The position numbers were made by a program, and so were the translations under genes. The notes under the pieces are model-generated. The model saw only the letters and a list, made by a program, of their open reading frames with translations, did not search any database and was not told the origin of the DNA. From Rhodospirillaceae bacterium (GTDB lineage Bacteria; Pseudomonadota; Alphaproteobacteria; Rhodospirillales; Rhodospirillaceae): DNA of 64,000 bases. The stretch lies in assembly GCA_029243545.1 (NCBI GenBank), contig JAQWRV010000003.1, positions 62,001 through 126,000 on the forward strand, in the 5' to 3' direction. Below are positions 32,197 to 40,861 of the stretch, piece after piece; the stretch's first letter is position 1; each line of letters opens with the position of its first letter.

Positions 32197-34563
32197 CTAA
32201 CGCGATTGAGGGGGTGAGGGTTGCTGTATAATCTCCGGCGGTTCAAACGCCCGTATCGGCGGAACAGTTCCCTCAAACTTCTCCAGCTGCACCAAACAGG
32301 TTTGCGCGCTGGAGCCTTGGGCCATGTGCGAGGTGCCGGCGTCGCGGGTCAGCACGTTAGGATTGCCGTGCACGCAGATGGAGCCGATCTCGCCCGGGGT
32401 TTCAGGGTCATACCAGGCGCCGGTAGACAGCTGCAACACACCGGGTCGGACCATGTCGTTCACCACGGCTCCTGCTAAACAAGTGCCACGATCGTTGAAC
32501 AGGCGCACCACTTCACCGTCTGCAATGCCGCGCGCGTTGGCGTCTTCTGGATTGATCCACACCGGTTCCCGGCCTTGCACTTTTGACGCCTGAGCATAAC
32601 CGCCGTTGTCATACTGGCTGTGCAGCCGGGTCGCCGGCTGGTTGGACATCAGATGAAGCGGATAAGCTTTCGCCGTACCGCTGCCGAGCCATTCGCTGGG
32701 TTCATGCCACACTGCGTGGCCGGGCAGGTCCGGGTCATTCCACGCTGCTACGTCTTCTGAAAACAGTTCCAGTTTTCCGGATGGCGTTTGCAGGCGGTGT
32801 TTATTTGGGTCGCTGCGGAAGGCCTCGAACAAATTACGCTCAGGGCGCGATGGCCACTCGAGCATACCCTCCTGCCAGAAGGTGTCGAAGTCGGGTGTGT
32901 TGATGCCCTTTTCGGCAGCACCGGCGCAGGTGTCGTCATAAATCCAGCGCACCCATTCCATTTCCGAGCGGTTTTCGGTGAACGTGTCTTCCAGCCCTAA
33001 GCGCGCCGCGATACCTCTGAAGATCTCATGGTCAGAACGCGCTTCGCCCACTGGGTCCACAGCCTGATGCATGGCCATGATCTGCAAAGACAGCGGCGAG
33101 GCCGTGACATCGTTGCGTTCCAGCGTCGTTGTCACCGGTAATACGATGTCCGCATGGCGTGCCATGGGGTTCCACCACGCTTCGTTGACGATGATGGTCT
33201 CCGGCTTGCGCCAAGCCTTGAGCATTTTGTTGAGGTCTTGATGGTGGTGGAAAGGATTACCACCGGCCCAATAGACCATGCGGATGTCCGGGTAGGTCAG
33301 CCTGCGCCCGTCGTAATCCACCGTGCCGCCGGGATTCAGCAGCATGTCGGAAATACGCGCTACGGGAATGAAAGTACGCACAGGGTTTTCGCCCATGGGT
33401 AGACGGGCCGGGGTCACCATGGTGCCAGGGCCGCCCATACCGGCGGCACCTGCATAAGCAAAACCGAAACCGCCGCCGGGCAAACCAATCTGCCCCAGCA
33501 ACGCGGCAAGCGTAATGGCCATCCAGTAGGTCTGCTCTCCGTGGTCGGCCCGCTGTAGTGACCAGCTCACGGTAATCAATGTGCGCCGCCCCGCCATCTT
33601 GCGCGCCAGGTTATTGATAGATTCTGCGCTGAGGCCTGAAATTTTTGCCGCCCATGCGGCGTCTTTCTCCTGTCCGTCCTCGCGTCCCATCACATAGGCA
33701 ATGACCTGTTCGCCGCCGGCACAATGGCTTTCCAGGAAACCGGCATCGTGCAGTTTTTCGCTTATCAATGTGTGGGCGATACCGAGCATGATTGCCACAT
33801 CTGTTCCTGGCCGCGCTGCCAGCCACGTGGCCTCCAGGAAATCCGCCGCATCATTCCGGATGGGACTGATGTTGACGATATCAACGCCGTTGTCGCGGCA
33901 TAGCTGTAAGGCGTCGCGGGCGATGTGACGGCCCAAGCCGCCGCCATGCACTTGCGAATTCTTCAAGGCCAAACCGCCAAAGGCGACCACCAGTTCTGAA
34001 TTGTCGGCGATGGACCCCCAAGTGGTGTTGCTGGAGTAGCAAACATCGCCCCAGCTTCCGGCCACATGAGGCACGATCACCTCTGCCGCGCCCGAGGAGT
34101 ATGTGTTCATGGAATAGGTGTTGCCACCGAACAGATTGAGGAACCGGCGCATCTGGCTTTGGGCATGGTGGAAACGTCCCGCCGAGGCCCAGCCGTAAGA
34201 CCCGGCGTAGATCGCTTTATTGCCAAAGGTTTCTTTCACGCGCGTGAGCTCGGCGGCGACCATATCGAAGGCTTCATCCCAGGGCACGGCGACGAAAGGG
34301 TCTGATCCTCTTCCGTTGGTGTCGCCGCCGGGCGTGCCGGCCCTTAAGCCATCGAGCCAGCCACGGCGGAACATGGGCATGGCAATGCGCGCCGTGTCAT
34401 CAATGGCCTGTGGCATGCCGGGGCCGATGGGCGAGGGGTCTGGATCTTCGGGGTTGGGCTCCAGCGCTGTCACACGGCCATTCTCGACTCGGGCCGTATA
34501 GGCGCCCCAGTGGGTGGCGGTGGGCAGCAGTTTCACATCAGGATTTGAAGCGTCGGGCATCAA
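32197..34563 (-). CDS. Molybdopterin oxidoreductase of the DMSO-reductase type III group (BisC/TorA-like)
   Basis: A 788-residue Mo-bis-MGD enzyme. It has AIYAGSYGWASAGRFHHAQSQMRRFL (about 118-143), then NTYSMNTYSSGAAEVIVPH, where Ser is the expected Mo ligand, DVVN-type loops and the C-terminal MGD-binding domain with MSNQPATRLHSQYDNG and the late DRGTCLAGAVVND. There is no N-terminal Cys cluster for an iron-sulfur centre and no Tat signal, so it is probably cytosolic, like biotin sulfoxide reductase. It reduces an S- or N-oxide of unknown identity. Divergent from the secreted VOC protein gene (77 bp). Confidence 0.85.
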   Translation of the reverse strand: MMPDASNPDVKLLPTATHWGAYTARVENGRVTALEPNPEDPDPSPIGPGMPQAIDDTARIAMPMFRRGWLDGLRAGTPGGDTNGRGSDPFVAVPWDEAFDMVAAELTRVKETFGNKAIYAGSYGWASAGRFHHAQSQMRRFLNLFGGNTYSMNTYSSGAAEVIVPHVAGSWGDVCYSSNTTWGSIADNSELVVAFGGLALKNSQVHGGGLGRHIARDALQLCRDNGVDIVNISPIRNDAADFLEATWLAARPGTDVAIMLGIAHTLISEKLHDAGFLESHCAGGEQVIAYVMGREDGQEKDAAWAAKISGLSAESINNLARKMAGRRTLITVSWSLQRADHGEQTYWMAITLAALLGQIGLPGGGFGFAYAGAAGMGGPGTMVTPARLPMGENPVRTFIPVARISDMLLNPGGTVDYDGRRLTYPDIRMVYWAGGNPFHHHQDLNKMLKAWRKPETIIVNEAWWNPMARHADIVLPVTTTLERNDVTASPLSLQIMAMHQAVDPVGEARSDHEIFRGIAARLGLEDTFTENRSEMEWVRWIYDDTCAGAAEKGINTPDFDTFWQEGMLEWPSRPERNLFEAFRSDPNKHRLQTPSGKLELFSEDVAAWNDPDLPGHAVWHEPSEWLGSGTAKAYPLHLMSNQPATRLHSQYDNGGYAQASKVQGREPVWINPEDANARGIADGEVVRLFNDRGTCLAGAVVNDMVRPGVLQLSTGAWYDPETPGEIGSICVHGNPNVLTRDAGTSHMAQGSSAQTCLVQLEKFEGTVPPIRAFEPPEIIQQPSPPQSR

Positions 34564-34640
34564 TTTATTATAGCGACTCTGGGTCTGCGCGCCTATGCTG
34601 GGTTCACCTCATACAATGGCAAAATCAAGGAGACGCCCCC

Positions 34641-35168
34641 ATGCGCGTCGTATTTGCGCTGCTCGCTTTTCTAATCATGCCCCAAACATCCTGGGCTGAC
34701 AGCCACGAAGGTGGCGAGGGTTACGCCAGCTTTATCCGCACCACCGTGCTTGCGCGTTTGTCCGATCTGGAGCCTTCCATCACTTTCTGGCGTGACGTCA
34801 TGGGCTTTGAGTACACCGGCGATCCCGAACCGCGCACGGGCTTCGCCAGCCCCCTCGGCTGGAACGAAGATTCAACCACCTATTTCACCACTTTCACTTC
34901 AACTGACGGCGCCATGTTCGCCCTATTGATGGTGGAGGACACGCCCGATTTTCCGTCCCTGACGCTGCCCGAAAAAGGCACAGCCTACGGCGGTGTGGTC
35001 CTAGTGCACATGGGCAAAGACATTGGCGACGTCTGGGAGCGTGCGGTCGCCCATGGTGTGGAGGTTCTCAAACCTTACGGCCCGTCCCGTACCGGGCTCT
35101 CCATGCAGATGGTCTTGCGGGCGCCCACCGGGCACGCGGTCGAAGTCTATGAAATGGTCGAGCAGTAA
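34641..35168 (+). CDS. VOC-fold protein with a signal peptide
   Basis: A 175-residue protein. The first 20 residues form a signal peptide (VVFALLAFLIMPQTSWADS). The rest is one VOC module: TTVLARLSDLEPSITFWRDVMGFEYTG, FALLMVEDTPDFP, VVLVHMGKDIGDVWERAVAHGVEV and QMVLRAPTGHAVEVYEMVEQ with the final Glu. Secreted VOC proteins are less common than cytosolic ones. AAGGAGA lies 8 bases before the chosen ATG; the longer open frame upstream crosses the promoter region. Divergent from the molybdoenzyme gene. Confidence 0.82.
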   Translation: MRVVFALLAFLIMPQTSWADSHEGGEGYASFIRTTVLARLSDLEPSITFWRDVMGFEYTGDPEPRTGFASPLGWNEDSTTYFTTFTSTDGAMFALLMVEDTPDFPSLTLPEKGTAYGGVVLVHMGKDIGDVWERAVAHGVEVLKPYGPSRTGLSMQMVLRAPTGHAVEVYEMVEQ

Positions 35169-35390
35169 GAACATCCACGATGCCCGACACGAAAGTAGAC
35201 TCAACGGTCATCAACACCAGTAGCCCCCAGCCGCCACACGTTGATTATGGTTCTGACGGAAGAGAACGAACTCTTTCCAACCGCCATGGCGGATGTCGAG
35301 CCCAACGCGCCGCGGGTTGCCATAAGCACGTCAGGCACCGAAGCCAACTGCACCGCCAACGACAGTATGGATCCGGCGCGGTTCTATGAT
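35169..35390. other. Intergenic stretch with no recognised gene
   Basis: Between the VOC gene and the MDR gene. Short open frames exist on the plus strand (for example from 35180 and 35241), but they lack ribosome sites and recognisable domains. One frame, TEENELFPTAMADVEPN, could be a relic. Nothing is claimed. Confidence 0.3.
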
Positions 35391-36380
35391 TTAGCCGTTT
35401 GGCAGGATGATGATCTTGCCTTGCCGGTTTGCGCCGGTTCTGGCCTGGTGTGCAAACGCTTCTTGCGCCTGCTCTAACGTGTAGGTGCCGGCGATTTTGG
35501 CTTCCAGCTCACCAGCCACCGTCATGTTTGCTAGGTCTTGTAGCACCGCTTTGCGTTCCATGGCGGTGCGGTCTGAACTCATGTTCATGCCCTGCAAAGT
35601 GATGCTCTTGAGGAACAAGTCCTGAAACGCCATTTCTGAACTTTTGCCTGTCATGAAGCCGTAGTTGATGACGGTACCGGATTCGCGAAGACAGCGGGCA
35701 ATAGTCACGGTGCCGGTGGACGCAACACAATCGAAGCCGCAGCGAATATCTGCGCCACCGGTTGCTTCCTTAACCAAGGCCGCTGTTGCATCCGGGTCGC
35801 CCGCGTCGACAATTACGGCATCTGCACCAGCCGCTTTAAGTTCTTCAATCAGCTCTGGCCGGCGCACAATGTTGACGGTCTTCGCGCCCCGCTTCTTGGC
35901 TATGGCGATGACAAATCGGCCACAGGATGAGTTGGCGCCGTTTTGAATGATCCATTCGTCCTTCGCAGGTGCGGAGATGTCGTTGACGAGGATAAACGCC
36001 GTCATGGCGTTGAGAGACATCAGCACTAGCTGAATCTCATCTCCTTCAGGTGCTGGTGTGCAATCATCAGCTTTTGCAGCAACCTTTTGGCAGAATGTGC
36101 CGGCACCGACCGGTAGAAAAGCCCGGTCGCCAATCTCAAATCCTTTCGCTTGATCCCCGAGTGCGACGACTCGACCCAAACCTTCATGGCCAGGAGTGCG
36201 CGGCATCTCGAACCAGCGAAAGCCGGGGTCACCATTGATGAATTTGAGGTCGGCCAAGTGCATGGCTGCTGCTTCCACCTCGACCACGATTTCTGTTGGT
36301 CCTGGAGTGGGCGCGTCCACGTCAATGAGGGCCACCACCTCCAACGGTGGCCCGTAGGCGGACTGTTGTAACGCTTTCAT
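35391..36380 (-). CDS. Zinc-independent MDR oxidoreductase, MECR/enoyl-reductase-like (copy 1)
   Basis: A 329-residue medium-chain reductase. GroES-like part: MKALQQSAYGPPLEVV, AAMHLADLKFINGD, PGHEGLGRVVALG. Rossmann part: DEWIIQNGANSSCGRFVIAIAKKRGAKTVNIVRR (about 138-171), the MECR (trans-2-enoyl-CoA/ACP reductase) pattern with NADP-type GANSSCGR. No zinc-binding Cys set is seen. I start at MKALQQ, with a G-rich ribosome site, rather than 15 codons upstream, because the paralogue at 36422 starts the same way. Tandem duplicate of that gene; the two end with the same KGKVI/KGKII-LPNG tail. Confidence 0.85.
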   Translation of the reverse strand: MKALQQSAYGPPLEVVALIDVDAPTPGPTEIVVEVEAAAMHLADLKFINGDPGFRWFEMPRTPGHEGLGRVVALGDQAKGFEIGDRAFLPVGAGTFCQKVAAKADDCTPAPEGDEIQLVLMSLNAMTAFILVNDISAPAKDEWIIQNGANSSCGRFVIAIAKKRGAKTVNIVRRPELIEELKAAGADAVIVDAGDPDATAALVKEATGGADIRCGFDCVASTGTVTIARCLRESGTVINYGFMTGKSSEMAFQDLFLKSITLQGMNMSSDRTAMERKAVLQDLANMTVAGELEAKIAGTYTLEQAQEAFAHQARTGANRQGKIIILPNG

Positions 36381-36421
36381 TGTGATCCCCGTATTAGACG
36401 TGAGGCGTAGAGTAGCGGCCT

Positions 36422-37420
36422 TCAACCGTTAGGCAACAAAATAACCTTGCCTTTACGGTCATCCCCCGTGCGCACGGCATGGGCAAAGGCTTCCTTGAAC
36501 TGATCGAGCGGATAGGCGCCTGCGATAGCAGCCTTTAATTCACCGCTGCCCATTTTCTCCGCCAGCATGGCATAGGTCATGCGGATTTCATCTTGGCTGC
36601 GTTTCGCAACACCGCGCCAGGCACTCATGCCGGTGAGAGTGATGTTCTTTTTGGATAAATCGCGAAACGAAATTTGACACTGTTCACCTGAAATGGACCC
36701 GTAGTTCACCACTGTGCCACCATTGTCCAGGCAGCGCGCTATACGGCCGGTTGCCCCGCCTGCTGCCAGGTCGAAGCCGATGGGGATATCTGCTCCATCC
36801 GTTGCTTCACTAACACGACTGGCGAGTTCATTTGCATCACCCGTATCGACAACACAGGCGTCCGCACCCAATGCATATAGTTCATCGAACAATGTTTCCC
36901 GGCGCACCACGTTACAGGTTTTGACGCCGCGTTCTTTAGCAAGGACGATCAAATACCGGCCGCAACTTGAATTGGCGCCGTTCTGGATTATCCAATCGCT
37001 TTTCTTTAAATCGGCGAAATCTTCCAGCAAACAAACCGATGTTATGCCGTTGACCATCATCAGCGCCAGTTGCTTAGGGTCACCCTCCGGGGCTGGTAAA
37101 GCATCTTCAGCTTTGGCACACACTTTTTCGGCAAAAGCGCCGGCTCTCCACCATGGAAACGCGCGGTCACCGGTCTTGAAAGACGTAACATTAGATCCGA
37201 CCGCTGTAACCCGGCCTACACCTTCGTAACCAGGTTGGTTGGGAAGCTGGTAATTCCGAGAGCCCTCTTCGCCGGTGAACCGGTGAATGTCGGCCAAATG
37301 CACCGCTGATGCTTCCATGGCGATGACGATTTCGTCCGCCGCCGGTTCAGGGTCGGGTAGCTCGATCAGTTTTACGACATCTGCCGGGTCGCCGTAGGCG
37401 ATTTGTTGCAAAGCTCTCAA
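36422..37420 (-). CDS. Zinc-independent MDR oxidoreductase, MECR/enoyl-reductase-like (copy 2)
   Basis: A 332-residue paralogue of the gene at 35391. It begins MRALQQIAYGDPADVV, with ASAVHLADIHRFTGEEG, PGYEGVGRVTAVG, SDWIIQNGANSSCGRYLIVLAKERGVKTCNVVRR, and ends KGKVILLPNG. Many residues match the other copy in the cofactor domain, while the substrate-side residues (for example RNYQLPNQ against RWFEMPRT) differ, consistent with duplication and divergence to two enoyl or quinone-type substrates. The intervening gap is 41 bp, so both are probably one operon. Confidence 0.85.
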   Translation of the reverse strand: MRALQQIAYGDPADVVKLIELPDPEPAADEIVIAMEASAVHLADIHRFTGEEGSRNYQLPNQPGYEGVGRVTAVGSNVTSFKTGDRAFPWWRAGAFAEKVCAKAEDALPAPEGDPKQLALMMVNGITSVCLLEDFADLKKSDWIIQNGANSSCGRYLIVLAKERGVKTCNVVRRETLFDELYALGADACVVDTGDANELASRVSEATDGADIPIGFDLAAGGATGRIARCLDNGGTVVNYGSISGEQCQISFRDLSKKNITLTGMSAWRGVAKRSQDEIRMTYAMLAEKMGSGELKAAIAGAYPLDQFKEAFAHAVRTGDDRKGKVILLPNG

Positions 37421-37502
37421 AGGATTATCCAGACCGGAATATTTGTACGGACAATTTCATAGCACACTCTGGCTCGCTGTCATGTCGCACTCACTCAATC
37501 GG

Positions 37503-38483
37503 TCAAGGTATGGTCAGGGCGCGGTTGAACGTCACGTCATCCACATTGCCGCCAGATAGAATGATTGCCACGTTTCGGCCCTGGCACTCATGTGTGCCAT
37601 TCAATGCGGCAGCCAAGGCAATGGCGCCACCGGGTTCCAGCTTCATCTTCAGATGCTGGTACGCAAAGGCCATGGCGCTAAGAACATCTTCTTCATTCAC
37701 AGCGTATCCACCGTCGATCTGGGTTTGATTAATAGCCCAGGTCAGCGCCCCCGGGCTCGGCGCCAAAAGGGCATCGCACAAAGACCCTGAGGCCGAAGGA
37801 TTGGTTTCGCGCTGCCCCGACGCCACTGATCGTCGGTGGTCGTCAAAGCCTTCCGGTTCCACCGCATACAGCCGCGCGCTAGGGCAATGATGCTTGAGGG
37901 CCAAGCCAACACCGGCAATCAACCCTCCGCCCGATACAGGCACAAGCACTTCATTAAGGCTGACGCCCAAATCATTCGCCTGCTCTACTATTTCCAGTCC
38001 GACAGTGCCTTGACCGCTGATGATGTCGGCATCGTCGTAGGACGGCACCAGTACCCGGCCTTCGTCTTCTGCAATTCGGTGTCCGATAGCTTCCCGGTCC
38101 TCTGTCGCGCGATCATAAAAAGCGATATCCGCGCCCAACTCTTTCGTTCCGTCTATTTTGGCTTGCGGAGCATCTGACGGCATGACGATTTTAGCTGTCG
38201 TGCCCACCAGTTGGGCTGCCGCTGCTACACCCTGTGCATGGTTGCCGGATGACCAGGCAACGACCCCTTTGCGCCGTTGTGTGTCCGATAATCTTAAAAG
38301 ACGGTTGGTGGCGCCTCGGATTTTGAAAGACCCCGTGCGCTGCAAGCATTCCGCTTTCAGAAAAAAATGTCCGCCGGTCTTAGCGTCAAGTGTCGCGCAC
38401 TGAAGAAGAGGCGTGCGGATGATGTGCGCATTTATACGATACGCCGTAGCTTCTATGTCCTGCATGGTTGGTATTTTCGCCAT
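37503..38483 (-). CDS. PLP threonine/serine dehydratase or racemase-type protein
   Basis: A 326-residue fold-type II PLP enzyme. The PLP Lys lies in LQRTGSFKIRGATNRL (about 46-61), the substrate loop in SSGNHAQGVAAAA (about 79-91), and the phosphate-binding loop in PVSGGGLIAGVGLALK (about 182-197). The length without an ACT regulatory domain suggests catabolic threonine dehydratase, serine racemase or hydroxy-aspartate dehydratase rather than biosynthetic IlvA. Reaction: elimination of water from Ser or Thr, or racemisation. It lies 82 bp upstream of the MDR pair on the same strand. Confidence 0.85.
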   Translation of the reverse strand: MAKIPTMQDIEATAYRINAHIIRTPLLQCATLDAKTGGHFFLKAECLQRTGSFKIRGATNRLLRLSDTQRRKGVVAWSSGNHAQGVAAAAQLVGTTAKIVMPSDAPQAKIDGTKELGADIAFYDRATEDREAIGHRIAEDEGRVLVPSYDDADIISGQGTVGLEIVEQANDLGVSLNEVLVPVSGGGLIAGVGLALKHHCPSARLYAVEPEGFDDHRRSVASGQRETNPSASGSLCDALLAPSPGALTWAINQTQIDGGYAVNEEDVLSAMAFAYQHLKMKLEPGGAIALAAALNGTHECQGRNVAIILSGGNVDDVTFNRALTIP

Positions 38484-38573
38484 GGGTCAGCATATCTTCT
38501 TTTCCACATCATCAGCTAGCTTGGCCCGGCTCGCTTGACCTGCCTTTAGCCCAGCAGTAGTTATGGGCTTAGT

Positions 38574-38755
38574 GAAGGTGTGTTCGTTCTCGCTAATTTG
38601 AGAACGAACCAAGAGGGAATCCGGTGTGAAACCGGAACTGCCCCCGCAACTGTAAGCGGTGAGTCCTCCACCAAACGTACCACTGGAGCATTTGTTCTGG
38701 GAAGGTCGGTGGATCGACAGAGACCCGTCAGTCAGGAGACCTGCCGTCACAGCGT
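38574..38755 (+). ncRNA. Cobalamin (AdoCbl) riboswitch
   Basis: The core is plain: AAGAGGGAATCCGGTGTGAA, ACCGGAACTGCCCCCGCAAC, TGTAAGCGGTGAGTC, then CCACTGGAGC, GGGAAGGTCGGTGG and CCCGTCAGTCAGGAGACCTGCC. An extra 9-bp hairpin TTCGTTCTC/GAGAACGAA precedes the core at 38583-38608. It lies directly upstream of btuB, so B12 binding should shut down the uptake operon. Confidence 0.95.
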
Positions 38756-38855
38756 CACCTATCCATGGGGCGGGGTGTTCCTGTGGAGCGGCAATCCGTA
38801 GCGGTGACGCGCACGAGGTGGTGCCGTCAAAGGTGATGCGGGTTCGGACTCTCTT

Positions 38856-38912
38856 TCCGTTTCGTTTTCTCCGCTGTTCGGCAACGCCACTTGCGTTGAA
38901 CCGAAACGGAGG
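38856..38912 (+). promoter_or_regulatory. Ribosome-site-sequestering hairpin downstream of the riboswitch
   Basis: TCCGTTTCG at 38856-38864 pairs without mismatch with CGAAACGGA at 38902-38910. The second arm runs into the GGAGG ribosome site (38908-38912), six bases before the btuB ATG. It is a likely expression platform acting on translation rather than by termination; no T-run is present. Confidence 0.7.
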
Positions 38913-38917
38913 CCGTT

Positions 38918-40852
38918 ATGACTCGAAGTCCATACATCATTCTTACTGCGGCCGTTGCGCCATTTACGGCTTTTGCCGCCGAAAACCCGATTGAGACTCA
39001 AGACGAGATTATCGTTACTGCAAGCCGTGTGGCCCAAGACCGTCTTGAGGTCGGTAGCGCAGTCGATGTCTTGAACGAAGATGACATTCAAGCTCGTCAG
39101 CAATCTTTCATCAGTGATCTGTTGCGTGACCTTCCTGGCTTGGCTGTCAATCGCACGGGTCCGGCAGGGGCCTTTACGCAAGTGCGCCTACGCGGAGCAG
39201 AGGCCAATCATACGCTGGTTGTAATTGATGGCATTGAAGTCGGCGATCCATTCAATGCTGGTGAGTTCGAGTTTGCCCATCTCCTGTCAGACGATGTGTC
39301 CCGCATTGAAGTTCTGCGTGGCCCGCAAAGTGCGCTTTGGGGCTCTGACGCCATCGGTGGAGTGATTAACGTATCGACGGGGTCGGAGCGGGACCAAGCC
39401 GGTCCCTGGGCCAACGGGTTCCTCGAAAGAGGCTCGTTTGGCACGGTGCATGGCAGTGCCCGCACTGGCACGTCCGGCGCGTGGGGAGGTATACGGGGCA
39501 GCCTGGCCTATATGGATATTCGCGGTATTTCCGCATCTCCGACTGGATCGGAACGGGACGGCTATGACAATTTAACGGCGAACATGCACACTGATCTTAC
39601 TGTAACGGACACGCTTTCGGTGGCCTTGTCCGCACGGCATGTTAACGCAACGGTGGATCAAGACGCTCAGGATTTCGATTTCTTGTCGCCGACCGAAGGG
39701 TTAGTGATCGACTCTGATGGGTTCCGCAAATCAAGCCGATGGTACGGCCGTGCAACCGCAGAACTATCCCTCATGGATGGTCAATGGACCCATCAGTTCA
39801 GCACCGGCTTGACGGACAGCAGCAATGACGAATTTTCCGGGGGAGAGTTTTCTTTTGGTTCCGACGGCCAAAAATGGGATGTGGAATACCAGTCCGACTA
39901 TTCGTTCTCTACCGGCGTGTCCGCTACCCATGCGGTTAGCGCTTTGCTCGAATACGAAGGACTCACGTATGAGAACTTCAGCGCTGGCGACGGACCCGAA
40001 AACCAGAAGCAGAGTGGTCATCAATGGTCCGGTGCGTTGCAATACCGTCTCGGTATGTCTGACCAGGTTTTTCTCGGTGCCGCCGTGCGGTTTGACGATC
40101 ACCAGCGTTTTGATAATGAAACAACCTACCGGTTGACGGTCGCCTGGGCCGTGCCTGAAGCGGGCTTAAAACTACGCGGCAGCTACGGGGCGGGTGCCGC
40201 GCAACCCAGTTTCTTCGAGCTGTTCGGGTTCAATCCCAACTTCTTCATCGGCAATCCAAACCTGAAGCCTGAAACGTCGGAAGGCTGGGACGCTGGTGTG
40301 GATTATGCGTTCGAAAATGGTCAGGGGTTGGCTTCTCTGACCTACTTCGACTCCAACTTGAAGAGCGAAATATTTACCGACTTCACGGTGTTTCCCTTCA
40401 CTGTTGCGAACCGCGGCGGCACTAGTACACGGGACGGTGTGGAAGCATCACTGCGCTATTTGCCTCTCGACAGTGTGCAATTGTCCGCGTCCTACACCTA
40501 TACCGATGCAAAAGATGACAACGGTTCTCGCGAATTGCGTCGACCCCGCCATACGGGCAGCGTCAACGCGACTTATCGATTCCTGGAAGACCGTGCGACT
40601 ATCGATTCCGGACTGAACTACAATGGCACGATGCATGATAGTGAGTTCATATTCGCTACGCCGGAGACTGTTGTTACGCTTGATGACTATATTCTTGGAA
40701 CCGTAGCGGCCTCCTACGCATTGTCCGATTCTGTTGAACTTATCGGCCGTGTGGAGAACTTGTTTGATGAGAACTACCAGGATGTCTTTGGTTTCGCTTC
40801 TCCAGGCATTGGGTTCTACCTTGGCGTTCGTGTCGGGTTTAGGGGGCAATAG
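38918..40852 (+). CDS. btuB: TonB-dependent outer-membrane vitamin B12 receptor
   Basis: A 644-residue outer-membrane receptor. The signal peptide (SPYIILTAAVAPFTAFAA) is followed by a short TonB-box-type segment DEIIVTASR, a plug domain (LLRDLPGLAVNRTGPAG, then RIEVLRGPQSALWGSDAIGGVINV) and a beta-barrel ending in RVENLFDENYQDVFGF...GVRVGF with the terminal aromatic region. The preceding cobalamin riboswitch and the btuFCD genes that follow identify the substrate as cobalamin or its precursors. First gene of the operon; btuF starts 9 bp after its stop. Confidence 0.92.
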   Translation: MTRSPYIILTAAVAPFTAFAAENPIETQDEIIVTASRVAQDRLEVGSAVDVLNEDDIQARQQSFISDLLRDLPGLAVNRTGPAGAFTQVRLRGAEANHTLVVIDGIEVGDPFNAGEFEFAHLLSDDVSRIEVLRGPQSALWGSDAIGGVINVSTGSERDQAGPWANGFLERGSFGTVHGSARTGTSGAWGGIRGSLAYMDIRGISASPTGSERDGYDNLTANMHTDLTVTDTLSVALSARHVNATVDQDAQDFDFLSPTEGLVIDSDGFRKSSRWYGRATAELSLMDGQWTHQFSTGLTDSSNDEFSGGEFSFGSDGQKWDVEYQSDYSFSTGVSATHAVSALLEYEGLTYENFSAGDGPENQKQSGHQWSGALQYRLGMSDQVFLGAAVRFDDHQRFDNETTYRLTVAWAVPEAGLKLRGSYGAGAAQPSFFELFGFNPNFFIGNPNLKPETSEGWDAGVDYAFENGQGLASLTYFDSNLKSEIFTDFTVFPFTVANRGGTSTRDGVEASLRYLPLDSVQLSASYTYTDAKDDNGSRELRRPRHTGSVNATYRFLEDRATIDSGLNYNGTMHDSEFIFATPETVVTLDDYILGTVAASYALSDSVELIGRVENLFDENYQDVFGFASPGIGFYLGVRVGFRGQ

Positions 40853-40861
40853 AGAGCAGTT

